A DNA stretch of 12,791 nucleotides from Clostridia bacterium (GTDB lineage Bacteria > Bacillota > Clostridia > Oscillospirales > Ruminococcaceae). The first letter of the stretch is position 1. Every line of letters starts with the position of its first letter. The stretch lies in NCBI GenBank assembly GCA_003246805.1, contig QKDG01000026.1:1-12791 (forward strand), read 5' to 3'. The translations under genes and the position numbers were made by a program. The notes under the pieces are model-generated. The model did not search any database and had not been told where the DNA came from. It was given only the letters and a program-made list of their open reading frames with translations. This document shows positions 1-6,451 of the stretch, one piece after another.

Positions 1-461
1 TTATCTCGCTTTGCAATTCTTTGTGACCTTAAATTTTCATCCGCCATTACACAAACAATATAGTTGCAAAAATCATCAACATGGCTTTCAAAAAGAGTAG
101 GTGCATCAATTAGAATATACTTTTTTTCAGCGGCACTAATTTTTCTTATTTCATTTAAGATTTTAGTAGTGATATACGGATAAATTATTGAATTATACAG
201 CTTTAATAAATCCTTGTCGTTAAATACAAGCTCCGCCATTTTCTGCCTGTCAAGCTCCTGAGTTTCTTCGTTGATACACTCAGGAAATACATCAAAAATA
301 TTCTTTAAACATGCTGTGCCCTTTTTGGTTACTTCCCTTGCTATTTTATCGGCATTTATTATAACAAAGCCTGCATTCTGGAAAACCTCACACACTGTTG
401 TTTTCCCTGCTCCGCTTTGGCCTGTGAGCCCAATAACAGTTACATTTTTTAAGCTGTTCAT
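1..461 (-). CDS. coaE: Dephospho-CoA kinase (CoaE), C-terminus cut by window edge
   Basis: CoaE phosphorylates the 3'-hydroxyl of dephospho-CoA with ATP, the last step of coenzyme A synthesis, in the cytosol. Reading the minus strand from the ATG at 461 gives 153 codons to the window edge; the family is about 200 residues, so roughly the last quarter is missing. Visible motifs are a P-loop GLTGQSGAGKTT (residues 11-22), the substrate-site segment NADKIAREV (36-44) and the late motif RIAKRD near the edge, which matches the family RI..RD segment. The start codon overlaps the TGA of the upstream Sua5-type gene as ATGA (458-461), so translation is probably coupled and the gene is last or late in the DUF951-prfA operon. 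The family is clear; nothing odd is visible apart from the window truncation. Confidence 0.93.
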   Translation of the reverse strand, partial: MNSLKNVTVIGLTGQSGAGKTTVCEVFQNAGFVIINADKIAREVTKKGTACLKNIFDVFPECINEETQELDRQKMAELVFNDKDLLKLYNSIIYPYITTKILNEIRKISAAEKKYILIDAPTLFESHVDDFCNYIVCVMADENLRSQRIAKRD

Positions 462-1474
462 AATTTAATTACCTCAAATCCTGCTGCACGCAACAATCTA
501 TTGTAAACAGCAAGGCCCACTCCGTCCTTTAAAGGACATCTAAAATAAACGGTTTTTGCACCGATATCGTCAAGCTCACGAAGCTTGTCAAAAAGCTGCC
601 TTGCATTTTCTTCACTTGAATTCCCATAGGTCAAATGCGGGAAGTCTATCAAACTACTGTCTTTATCAAAAACCACACAAAAAGTGCCTTCTTCAAAATT
701 GTTCCTGACGTAATTATTAAAAGCAACAAGCTCGCCGTCAATAACATATACCTCTGCCTTTGGGGAATAATGCTTATACTTCATCCCTGGTGAGAGTGCC
801 TTTTCATTTTCATGAATTTTCTCGTTTACGCCCTTATCTATAATTACCGGAGCATACTTTTTTAAATCTTCTTCTGAAATCATGCCCGGTCTTAGTATCC
901 TTATGCTATTATCCTCAAAGGATATTACAGTTGATTCAACACCCACCATGCAGGCACCGCCATCAATAATTGCCGGGATTTTACCGTTTAAATCATTATA
1001 AACGTGCTTAGCAGTAGTTGGGCTTGGCGCACCAGAAATATTTGCAGAGGGTGCGGCAAGTGGTTTTTTGCACTGTGAAATAATTTTAAGTGCAATGCTG
1101 TTTGCTGGCATCCTGATACCGACAGTATCAAGCCCGCCGCTCGTCTGCAACGGAATAATATCTTTTTTTGGCAATACCATTGTTAAAGGGCCAGGCCAAA
1201 AATTATCTGCAAGAGTATATGCAATGTCAGGAATATAACAAGCTATTTCTTCAAGCATTGACATTTTTGATATATGAACAATCAGTGGATTATCCTGTGG
1301 TCTGCCTTTTGCTTCAAAAATTTTGTATATTGCAGCAGGGTTTAAAGCATCCCCAGCAAGACCATAAACAGTCTCGGTAGGGATGCCAATAACCTCACCA
1401 TTATTAATAAGCTCAACACAATAGCTTATGCTTTCCTCACTGTTTCCCAACAGCCGGGTGTTATATAAAGCCAT
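458..1474 (-). CDS. Threonylcarbamoyl-AMP synthase, two-domain Sua5/YwlC type
   Basis: Makes threonylcarbamoyl-AMP from threonine, bicarbonate and ATP, the first step of the t6A37 modification of ANN-decoding tRNAs. The 338-residue protein has the YrdC/TsaC catalytic domain (about 1-200): IPTETVYGLAGDA at 31-43, KGRPQDNPLIVHI at 56-68, FWPGPLTMVLP at 92-102, VGIRMPAN at 118-125 and APSANISGAPSPT at 141-153. The linker motif SPGMKYKHYSP (228-238) and a C-terminal Sua5 domain follow, so this is the long Sua5 form (B. subtilis YwlC) rather than short TsaC. The reading frame is open upstream to 1543, but that would overlap prfA by 68 nt. The ATG at 1474 lies one base after the prfA stop, has AGGA about 9 nt upstream inside the prfA end, and begins the conserved domain correctly. 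Its stop overlaps coaE. Confidence 0.94.
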   Translation of the reverse strand: MALYNTRLLGNSEESISYCVELINNGEVIGIPTETVYGLAGDALNPAAIYKIFEAKGRPQDNPLIVHISKMSMLEEIACYIPDIAYTLADNFWPGPLTMVLPKKDIIPLQTSGGLDTVGIRMPANSIALKIISQCKKPLAAPSANISGAPSPTTAKHVYNDLNGKIPAIIDGGACMVGVESTVISFEDNSIRILRPGMISEEDLKKYAPVIIDKGVNEKIHENEKALSPGMKYKHYSPKAEVYVIDGELVAFNNYVRNNFEEGTFCVVFDKDSSLIDFPHLTYGNSSEENARQLFDKLRELDDIGAKTVYFRCPLKDGVGLAVYNRLLRAAGFEVIKL

Positions 1475-1475
1475 A

Positions 1476-2549
1476 TTATTGTTCCTGCATTGACAATTTT
1501 GCTGCTTGGTCTGCTGTTGCCAAAGCATCAAAAACCTCGTCAAGATTACCGTTCATAATATATTCAAGCCTGTAAATTGTCAGCCCTATTCTATGGTCAC
1601 TCAACCTGCCCTCAGGATAATTATATGTCCTGATTCTTTCAGAGCGGTCGCCTGTTCCTACCTGAGAACGCCTTTCTGATGCAATTTTATCATTTTGCTG
1701 CTTTTGCATATCTTCAAGAATTCTTGACCGCAATATCTTCATTGCCTTATCTTTGTTTTTGTGCTGGCTTCTCTCATCCTGGCACTCAACTACAAGGTTT
1801 GTAGGAAGATAAGTAATTCTAACGGCTGATTCTGTTTTATTGATATGCTGTCCGCCTGCGCCACTTGCCCTGAAAACGTCAATTTTAAGGTCAGTCGGGT
1901 TGATTTCAACTTCAACATCATCTGCCTCTGCCAAAACAGCTACTGTAACTGTTGAGGTGTGAACTCTGCCCTGAGATTCAGTTTCAGGAACACGCTGTAC
2001 TCTGTGCACTCCGCTTTCATACTTAAAACGTGAATAAGCACCATCACCACTGATACTAAACGAAATTTCTTTAAATCCACCAAGCTCGGTTTCATTCGCA
2101 TTGAGAATTTCAATCTTCCAGCCCTTTGCCTCGGAATACATTGTGTACATTCTGTATAAGCTGTTGGCAAACAAAGAAGCTTCTTCTCCGCCTGCGCCAC
2201 CACGAATTTCAATAATAACGTTTCTATCGTCATTAGGGTCCTTTGGGAGAAGGAGAATTTTAAGGTCTTCGTTTATTACATCAAGCTTCTCTTTATTATC
2301 TTCATATTCAAGCTGAACCATTTCTTTGAAATCCTTTTCAAGCCCACCATTGTCAAGAAGCTCCTTAGCTTCGTCAAAAGCATCCTTTGCAGCTTTATAC
2401 TCGCGATACTTTTCAATGATAGGTGTTAAATTCTTATATTCCTTCATTAAATTCTTATACTGGTTATTATCATTTATGACATCTGGGTCCATAAGCTTTT
2501 CGTTTATTTCATCATACTTCTCATCAAGAAGTTTCAATTTTTCAAACAT
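1476..2549 (-). CDS. prfA: Peptide chain release factor 1
   Basis: RF1 recognises UAA and UAG in the ribosomal A site and triggers peptide release. The 357-residue length is normal. The stop-codon reading motif of RF1 (PxT) is PET at residues 188-190 within RVPETESQGRVHTS, and the catalytic GGQ is at 232-234 within RASGAGGQHINKTESAVR. These separate it from RF2, which carries SPF. The start ATG at 2549 has AGGAG 8 nt upstream. It is the second gene after DUF951 (45-nt spacer) and is followed after 1 nt by the Sua5-type gene, so it probably shares the promoter at 2816-2845. The RF methyltransferase gene prmC, often next to prfA, is not found here; its GGQ glutamine substrate is present. Confidence 0.97.
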   Translation of the reverse strand: MFEKLKLLDEKYDEINEKLMDPDVINDNNQYKNLMKEYKNLTPIIEKYREYKAAKDAFDEAKELLDNGGLEKDFKEMVQLEYEDNKEKLDVINEDLKILLLPKDPNDDRNVIIEIRGGAGGEEASLFANSLYRMYTMYSEAKGWKIEILNANETELGGFKEISFSISGDGAYSRFKYESGVHRVQRVPETESQGRVHTSTVTVAVLAEADDVEVEINPTDLKIDVFRASGAGGQHINKTESAVRITYLPTNLVVECQDERSQHKNKDKAMKILRSRILEDMQKQQNDKIASERRSQVGTGDRSERIRTYNYPEGRLSDHRIGLTIYRLEYIMNGNLDEVFDALATADQAAKLSMQEQ

Positions 2550-2594
2550 TAATCATTCTCCTATATATATTATATGTTAATACATAAATAAAAG

Positions 2595-2786
2595 CTATGG
2601 TTCCAAAGCTTCTTTTATAACCTTTTTTATGTTTTTTTCAATTTTTGAGCGTGGCACCATAAACTCCCTGTTGCATTTGGTGCAGCGAAGTTTAAAATCC
2701 ATCCCCGAACGCAAAACCAACATATTATTTGATCCGCATGGATGTGGTTTTTTCATTATCAATATATCACCGCGGCAAATATCCAT
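2595..2786 (-). CDS. DUF951 family small protein (YyzM-like)
   Basis: A 63-residue protein matching what I know of the DUF951 family: an acidic/hydrophobic start (MDICRGDILIMKKPHPCGSN), a central segment with CTKC (C35, C38) and a basic end with the PRSKIEKNIKKVIKEA pattern. Cysteines at 4, 17, 35 and 38 could form a small zinc or redox site, but that is inference. The family's molecular role is unknown. The start ATG at 2786 has a strong AAGGAAGG ribosome binding site, and an extended -10 promoter lies just upstream, so this is the first gene of the DUF951-prfA-Sua5-coaE transcription unit. In Bacillus, as I recall it, the homologue sits near the rpsF-ssb-rpsR cluster; here that cluster is about 2 kb away on the same strand. 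Confidence 0.88.
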   Translation of the reverse strand: MDICRGDILIMKKPHPCGSNNMLVLRSGMDFKLRCTKCNREFMVPRSKIEKNIKKVIKEALEP

Positions 2787-2815
2787 ATTAGTCCCTTCCT
2801 TATAAAATCTAAATT

Positions 2816-2845
2816 ATTATAACACATTTTTATTGTTTAAGGCAA
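2816..2845 (-). promoter_or_regulatory. Promoter for DUF951-prfA-Sua5-coaE
   Basis: On the minus strand there is TTGCCT (2845-2840), an 18-nt spacer and a perfect TATAAT (2821-2816) preceded by TG with one base between, i.e. an extended -10. Transcription would start near 2809 and leave a leader of about 20 nt carrying the AAGGAAGG ribosome binding site. It lies 6 bp from the -35 of the divergent promoter at 2852. Confidence 0.72.
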
Positions 2846-2851
2846 ATGTTT

Positions 2852-2879
2852 TTTACATATTTTCAGAATATTTTAAAAT
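2852..2879 (+). promoter_or_regulatory. Probable promoter for the 2914 gene and the S1-domain gene
   Basis: TTTACA (2852-2857), a 16-nt spacer and TAAAAT (2874-2879) on the plus strand, followed by a short AT-rich leader and AGGAG (2901-2905) 8 nt before the ATG. It is back-to-back with the DUF951 promoter. Because the region is very AT-rich, chance matches are possible. Confidence 0.5.
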
Positions 2880-2913
2880 AATATATTTATAAATATAAAA
2901 AGGAGTTTTTAAA

Positions 2914-3291
2914 ATGATTAGAACAATAAGCGCTGAATTTGATTCTCTCGATAAAGCCGATTTAGTTGGTGGAAAAATTAAAAGAAGCTTTGGTGGGATA
3001 AAGGACATAAAAATCATTGACCATAACAACGATAACCTTAACCGTTATAACCCATTCGGGCATTTTGCAGTAACAAGCAACAACCCGTCAAATTATTATC
3101 CATTCAGCTTTGGAATGATACTCAACCAAAATCCAGATTTCGCTGTAACCGATAACAATTTTGGCAACTACGACGGAAGAAGTGAAGTAAAAAAATCAGT
3201 TTCCTTAGAAATCAACTGTGCCGAAGAAGATTTATCTGCTGTTTCAAGACTAATTATTTCAGAAGGTGGGCTTAATGTAAAAAAAACATAA
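2914..3291 (+). CDS. Small asparagine-rich protein of unknown function
   Basis: A 125-residue protein that I do not recognise. The start ATG at 2914 has AGGAG 8 nt upstream. No signal peptide, membrane segment or cysteine cluster is visible (one Cys, residue 102). The ends look structured: residues 1-36 (RTISAEFDSLDKADLVGGKIKRSFGGI then DIKII) read as strand-helix-strand, and residues 95-124 (SVSLEIN, EEDLSAVSRLIISEG, LNVKK) read the same way. A low-complexity middle (37-90) is rich in Asn, Tyr, Phe and Pro. One reading is a ferredoxin-like fold with a long loop insertion, but this is inference. It is upstream of the S1-domain gene on the same strand, with an 81-nt spacer holding a striking inverted repeat, so the two may be co-transcribed and related in role. 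Confidence 0.75.
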   Translation: MIRTISAEFDSLDKADLVGGKIKRSFGGIKDIKIIDHNNDNLNRYNPFGHFAVTSNNPSNYYPFSFGMILNQNPDFAVTDNNFGNYDGRSEVKKSVSLEINCAEEDLSAVSRLIISEGGLNVKKT

Positions 3292-3307
3292 ATTCTATAT
3301 CATATTG

Positions 3308-3372
3308 TTTGTACCTCAAGCATAGTATTTAAAGAAAATCATATGCTTTGCATAAAATATGGGAGGTACAAA
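3308..3372 (+). promoter_or_regulatory. Leader hairpin that masks the ribosome binding site of the S1-domain gene
   Basis: The ten bases 3308-3317 (TTTGTACCTC) are the exact reverse complement of 3363-3372 (GAGGTACAAA), which holds most of the GGGAGG ribosome binding site and ends at the base before the ATG. Directly inside on the 5' arm, 3318-3324 (AAGCATA) pairs perfectly with 3342-3348 (TATGCTT). The result is a 17-bp two-part stem with a 17-nt apical loop and a 14-nt bulge (3349-3362) on the 3' side only. An alternative small hairpin, TATGC-TTT-GCATA (3342-3354), competes with the inner stem, so the leader could switch. No T-run follows, so it is not a terminator. The pairing is seen in the sequence; translational control is inference. 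Confidence 0.65.
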
Positions 3373-4293
3373 ATGACCAAATATTTACCTGAGGGGCAAT
3401 TAATCAACTCTGTTGAAAACAAAAATGCAATTAAATCATTGTTTTCCTTGCAGGAAGCTATGGCACAAGGCAAGATTCTTGAAGCAAGGGCAAAGCTCTG
3501 TGACAGCGAGCACAACTTAATAGTTGACTTACCTTGTATCAAGGGCATTATACCAAGGGAAGAAGGTGCGATCGGTATCGACGACGGCTCGACCCGCGAC
3601 ATTGCCATAATATCTAAGGTTAACAAACCGGTGTGCTTTAAGGTTATCAATATTACAACGAATGAAAACAATGAACAGATTGCAATACTTTCACGAAAAG
3701 CTGTTCAGCTTGAATGCCTTGATGAATATATCCACAAGCTAAAAGCAGGAGATGTTGTTCCAGCAAGGATAACACACCTTGAACAATTTGGTTGTTTTGT
3801 TGATATTGCTTGCGGTATTCCATCGCTTATCCCGATTGATGCTATTTCAATATCCCGTATTTCTCATCCGTCTGACAGATTCTATGCAGGCCAGGATATT
3901 TTTGTTATTATAAAATCAATAGAGAACGATAGAATCTGCCTTTCTCACAAAGAGCTGCTTGGAACTTGGGAGGAAAACGCAAGGAACTTTAACTGTGGTG
4001 AAACAGTAAGCGGTATAGTGCGCTCTGTTGAGGATTATGGGATTTTTATTGAGCTTTCCCCTAACCTTGCCGGGCTTGCGGAGCCACGTGAAAATGTTTA
4101 TGTAGGCCAATATGCGAGTGTCTACATAAAAGCACTTATACCAGAAAAAATGAAGATAAAGCTGATTATTGTTGATGTGTTTGATGCAAAATATCCGAAT
4201 AAAGAGCTTGAATACTATATCACAAATGGCAATGTTTCTCACTGGAAATATTCAACAGAAAGTTCTGATAAAAATATCGAAACTTATTTCTGA
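3373..4293 (+). CDS. S1 RNA-binding domain protein (three S1/OB repeats)
   Basis: A 306-residue protein with three S1-type OB repeats: about 34-110 (degenerate, with GIIPREEGAIGIDDG at 58-72 and a LSRKA end), 124-195 (LKAGDVVPARITHLEQFGCFVDIACGIPSLIP, ending ICLSHKELLGTWEEN) and 207-270 (GETVSGIVRSVEDYGIFIEL). The spacing resembles clostridial ribosomal protein S1 relatives, but it is shorter than E. coli S1 (six repeats) and I would not call it rpsA. The likely role is RNA or ribosome binding in the cytosol. The frame is open back to 3343, but the ATG at 3373 is 6 nt after GGGAGG, so it is chosen. The ribosome binding site can be locked into the leader stem 3308-3372, suggesting translational control, possibly by its own RNA-binding product. 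It runs convergent with rpsR and shares the hairpin at 4387-4408. Confidence 0.88.
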   Translation: MTKYLPEGQLINSVENKNAIKSLFSLQEAMAQGKILEARAKLCDSEHNLIVDLPCIKGIIPREEGAIGIDDGSTRDIAIISKVNKPVCFKVINITTNENNEQIAILSRKAVQLECLDEYIHKLKAGDVVPARITHLEQFGCFVDIACGIPSLIPIDAISISRISHPSDRFYAGQDIFVIIKSIENDRICLSHKELLGTWEENARNFNCGETVSGIVRSVEDYGIFIELSPNLAGLAEPRENVYVGQYASVYIKALIPEKMKIKLIIVDVFDAKYPNKELEYYITNGNVSHWKYSTESSDKNIETYF

Positions 4294-4381
4294 TATGATA
4301 AGCACAGCTTTTGTTTATGCTTTGTCTTTTCAAACGCACCCATTGGTTATAAGAACTATATTGAGCTAATTATATATGAAT

Positions 4382-4408
4382 AAAAAAAGCCTGAAAATAT
4401 TCAGGCTT
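4382..4408 (-). terminator. Rho-independent terminator of rpsF-ssb-rpsR (also serves the S1 gene)
   Basis: A perfect 9-bp stem, AAGCCTGAA (4387-4395) with TTCAGGCTT (4400-4408), around a 4-nt loop. Read on the minus strand it is followed by a run of seven T (complement of 4382-4388), ending the rpsR transcript 10 nt after its stop. On the plus strand the stem is followed by a looser T-rich tract, so it could also stop the convergent S1-gene transcript. Confidence 0.9.
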
Positions 4409-4418
4409 GATTATTTTA

Positions 4419-4655
4419 TTAATCGCTAACGTATGGTATCAATGCAAGGTGACGAGCACGCTTAATTGCAATTGTTAGCTCACGCTGATGATAAGCACAA
4501 GCGCCTGTAACACGACGAGGAAGAATTTTTGACCTTTCAGATAAGCATTTTCTTAGTTTTGCAATATCTTTGTAATCAATTTTTTCTGCTCTGTCAATAC
4601 AAAACATGCAAACCTTTTTGCGAGGTCTCTTCATGTTTTTCTGGAATCTTTCCAT
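4419..4655 (-). CDS. rpsR: 30S ribosomal protein S18
   Basis: S18 binds the 30S platform as a dimer with S6. The 78 residues are the full family length. The core KIDYKDIAKLRKCLSERSKILPRRVTGACAYHQRELTIAIKRARHLALIPYV is intact. Cysteines at 16, 19 (CMFC), 37 and 53 suggest the cysteine-containing, possibly zinc-binding form known in several Gram-positives; zinc binding is inferred. The start ATG at 4655 has AAGGAGAG upstream. It is the last gene of rpsF-ssb-rpsR, 37 nt after ssb, and is closed by the terminator at 4382-4408. Confidence 0.97.
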   Translation of the reverse strand: MERFQKNMKRPRKKVCMFCIDRAEKIDYKDIAKLRKCLSERSKILPRRVTGACAYHQRELTIAIKRARHLALIPYVSD

Positions 4656-4692
4656 TATATTATCTCTCCTTTAACACAGATTTAAAATTAAT

Positions 4693-5160
4693 TTAGAATG
4701 GGACACCATCATCACTTAAAATTTCTTCAAAATCGGAAAGGCTGCCAATACTTAATGTAGCATTTTGTTCCTGACCATTGTTTTTTGAATAGGAATTATT
4801 GTTGGAAGAATTGTAGTTTGTATTTGTATTCCCACCTTGCTTTGGTTCACCAGTAAAAGAAACGCTGTCAACATAAACTTCGGTTACATAATGCTTTGAA
4901 CCGTTTTTGTCCTCATAATTTCTTGTTCTGAGAGTACCCTCGATAGCAATCATTCTGCCCTTAGCAAAATATTTGGAAATAAAATCTGCCTGCTGACGCC
5001 ATGCAACACAAGTGATGAAATCCGCTTGTCTTTCTTCACCCTGTTTTACAAAAGGCCTTTCAACAGCAACGCTGAATGTAAGAACTGAAACGCCACTTTG
5101 TGTTGATTTAAGCTCTAAATCCTGTGTGATTCTTCCCATTAAAATAACTCTGTTAAGCAT
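4693..5160 (-). CDS. ssb: Single-stranded DNA-binding protein
   Basis: SSB coats single-stranded DNA in replication, repair and recombination. The 155-residue protein has the N-terminal OB fold (about 1-105): MLNRVILMGRITQDLELKST, then ADFITCVAWRQQADFISKYFAKGRMIAIEGTLRTRNY. A disordered Asn/Ser/Gly/Gln-rich linker (108-140) follows, then an acidic tail ending SDDGVPF, a close match to the DDDIPF tip that recruits partner proteins. The tip shows it is the housekeeping SSB and not a truncated plasmid copy. The gene lies between rpsF and rpsR, the classic Firmicutes arrangement, with an AAGGGA ribosome binding site in the 23-nt spacer after rpsF. Confidence 0.97.
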   Translation of the reverse strand: MLNRVILMGRITQDLELKSTQSGVSVLTFSVAVERPFVKQGEERQADFITCVAWRQQADFISKYFAKGRMIAIEGTLRTRNYEDKNGSKHYVTEVYVDSVSFTGEPKQGGNTNTNYNSSNNNSYSKNNGQEQNATLSIGSLSDFEEILSDDGVPF

Positions 5161-5183
5161 AACACATCATCCCTTCGTTTAGC

Positions 5184-5474
5184 CTACTTTACTGTTATGA
5201 GTGAACGAAGCACGCCTTCTGTAATCATTAAGATACGGTCAAGCTCTGCTGGGAAATCTGTCTTTGATGTGAAATTATAAAGAACATAATAACCCTCAGT
5301 TTCGTCCTCAATAGCATAAGCAAGCTTTCTCTTTCCCCATTCGTTAACAAGGTCAAGAGTACCGTTGTTCTCAATTAACTCTGTAAACTTTGCAACAAGA
5401 GCTTTAATACCCTCTTCGCCAAGCTTTGTGTTAAAGACTAAAACAGCTTCATAGCTTTCATTGATTTTTGCCAT
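5184..5474 (-). CDS. rpsF: 30S ribosomal protein S6
   Basis: S6 pairs with S18 on the 30S platform. The 96 residues fit the family: the start INESYEAVLVFNTKLGEEGIKALVAKFTELIENNGTLDLVNEWGKRKLAYAIEDETEGYYVLYNFTS, then the final PAELDRILMITEGVLRSLITVK helix and strand. There is no long acidic or glutamate tail. The start ATG at 5474 follows a near-ideal AAGGAGGTG. It is the first gene of rpsF-ssb-rpsR, driven by the perfect consensus promoter at 5538-5566. The leader of about 56 nt can fold over the ribosome binding site, which fits known feedback by the S6:S18 complex in other bacteria. Confidence 0.97.
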   Translation of the reverse strand: MAKINESYEAVLVFNTKLGEEGIKALVAKFTELIENNGTLDLVNEWGKRKLAYAIEDETEGYYVLYNFTSKTDFPAELDRILMITEGVLRSLITVK

Positions 5475-5486
5475 TGTTAAAACACC

Positions 5487-5527
5487 TCCTTCTGGATTTA
5501 GCCCATAAATGATATTATGAGCAAGGA
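5487..5527 (-). promoter_or_regulatory. Possible S6:S18-type autoregulatory leader of rpsF
   Basis: On the minus-strand RNA, GCTCATAA (5522-5515) pairs with TTATGGGC (5508-5501) as an 8-bp stem with one G-U and a 6-nt loop. Directly outside, TCCTT (5527-5523) pairs with AAGGA (5491-5487), which is part of the ribosome binding site, leaving a 9-nt bulge TAAATCCAG on the 3' side. Published S6:S18 leaders are two stems around an asymmetric loop with a conserved CCG near the rpsF start. Here the bulge carries CC followed by AG, so it would be a diverged member at best. Confidence 0.4.
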
Positions 5528-5537
5528 TAACATTAAA

Positions 5538-5566
5538 ATTATATCAAAAGTATCAAAAGATGTCAA
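5538..5566 (-). promoter_or_regulatory. Perfect consensus promoter of rpsF-ssb-rpsR
   Basis: On the minus strand there is TTGACA (5566-5561), exactly 17 nt, then TATAAT (5543-5538): full consensus for the housekeeping sigma factor. Transcription should start near 5531-5533. The -35 begins only 7 nt after the galU stop, so rpsF is expressed independently of galU. Confidence 0.93.
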
Positions 5567-5573
5567 TACTTTA

Positions 5574-6443
5574 TTATAATGTTTTTGCAATTTCTTTTAA
5601 ATAAGCCCTAAAACCATCTGCAACCTCAGGGTGCTTCAACGCAACCTCAACAGTCGCCTGCAAAATACCAAGCTTATTCCCCATGTCATATCTTGTTCCA
5701 GTAAAATCAACGCCAGTCATCCCCTTGGTATTTGCCATAACCTTCATTGCATCCGTCAGCTGAATTTCATTCCCTGCACCGGCAGGAGTATTTTCAAGAA
5801 TATTAAAAATATCAGGTGTCAATACACACCTGCCGAGTATTGAATACAACGACAGAATTTTGTCCTTTGAAGGCTTTTCTATCATATCTGTAACTGAATA
5901 TATGTTTTCCTTTATTAATGATAGTTCTAATGTGCTGTATTTTGATATAGCTTCTTCAGAAACCTCTTTGATTCCGACGGTTGAAAGACCATACTCTTCA
6001 TAAGCACGGCAAAGCTGACCACAGGCAGGGTCATCCCCGATAATTACATCGTCACCATACAAAACGGCAAAAGGCTCGTTCCCGACAAAGCTTTTAGCAT
6101 GCAGGATAGCATGCCCCAAGCCTTTTTGCTCCTGCTGGCGAACAAAAACAATATTTGCCATCTGAGAAATATTAATAAGCTTGTCGTGTACATCATGTTT
6201 CCCTGATAGAAGCAACCTTTTTTCAAGCTCAGGTGAACGGTCAAAATGGTCTTCCACAACGTTTTTGCCACGGCTTATTATTATAATGATATCCTCGATT
6301 CCACTTTTTACGGCTTCCTCAACAATATACTGTATCGCAGGCTTGTCTACAATAGGGAGCATTTCCTTTGGCATTGCTTTCGTTGCAGGCAAAACTCTTG
6401 TACCAAGCCCTGCTGCTGGTATAACTGCTTTTTTGATTTTCAT
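5574..6443 (-). CDS. galU: UTP-glucose-1-phosphate uridylyltransferase
   Basis: Forms UDP-glucose from UTP and glucose-1-phosphate, feeding cell-envelope glycans and galactose metabolism. The 289-residue protein has the nucleotidyltransferase signature AAGLGTRVLPATKAMPKEMLP (10-30) with DKPAIQYIVEEAV after it, QKGLGHAI (106-113), FAVLYGDD (125-132), IEKPS (188-192), GNEIQLTDA (224-232) and RYDMGNKLG (251-259). The frame is open from a TTG at 6455, but the ATG at 6443 is chosen because GAGG lies 6 nt upstream and the protein then begins MKIKKAVIPAAG as in the family. The upstream membrane-protein gene stops at 6452, inside this ribosome binding site, so the two are probably translated from one mRNA. 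No terminator separates it from rpsF. Confidence 0.95.
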   Translation of the reverse strand: MKIKKAVIPAAGLGTRVLPATKAMPKEMLPIVDKPAIQYIVEEAVKSGIEDIIIIISRGKNVVEDHFDRSPELEKRLLLSGKHDVHDKLINISQMANIVFVRQQEQKGLGHAILHAKSFVGNEPFAVLYGDDVIIGDDPACGQLCRAYEEYGLSTVGIKEVSEEAISKYSTLELSLIKENIYSVTDMIEKPSKDKILSLYSILGRCVLTPDIFNILENTPAGAGNEIQLTDAMKVMANTKGMTGVDFTGTRYDMGNKLGILQATVEVALKHPEVADGFRAYLKEIAKTL

Positions 6444-6451
6444 AGAGCACC

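Noticed and set aside
1475..1543. Longer start for the Sua5-type gene at 1543
   Set aside because: It would overlap prfA by 68 nt and add residues unlike the family. The ATG at 1474 has AGGA upstream and begins the conserved domain correctly.
2573..2586. Small palindrome TATGT-TAAT-ACATA between DUF951 and prfA
   Set aside because: Only 5 bp of A/T-rich pairing in a very AT-rich spacer, with no T-run or overlap with a ribosome binding site; likely chance.
3343..3372. Upstream ATG at 3343 for the S1-domain gene
   Set aside because: It has no ribosome binding site and would place GGGAGG inside the coding region; the ATG at 3373 is perfectly spaced after it.
4294..4381. Possible small gene or RNA between the S1 gene and the terminator
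   Set aside because: The open frame here is a shadow of the S1-gene end. No ribosome binding site, promoter or stable fold stands out.
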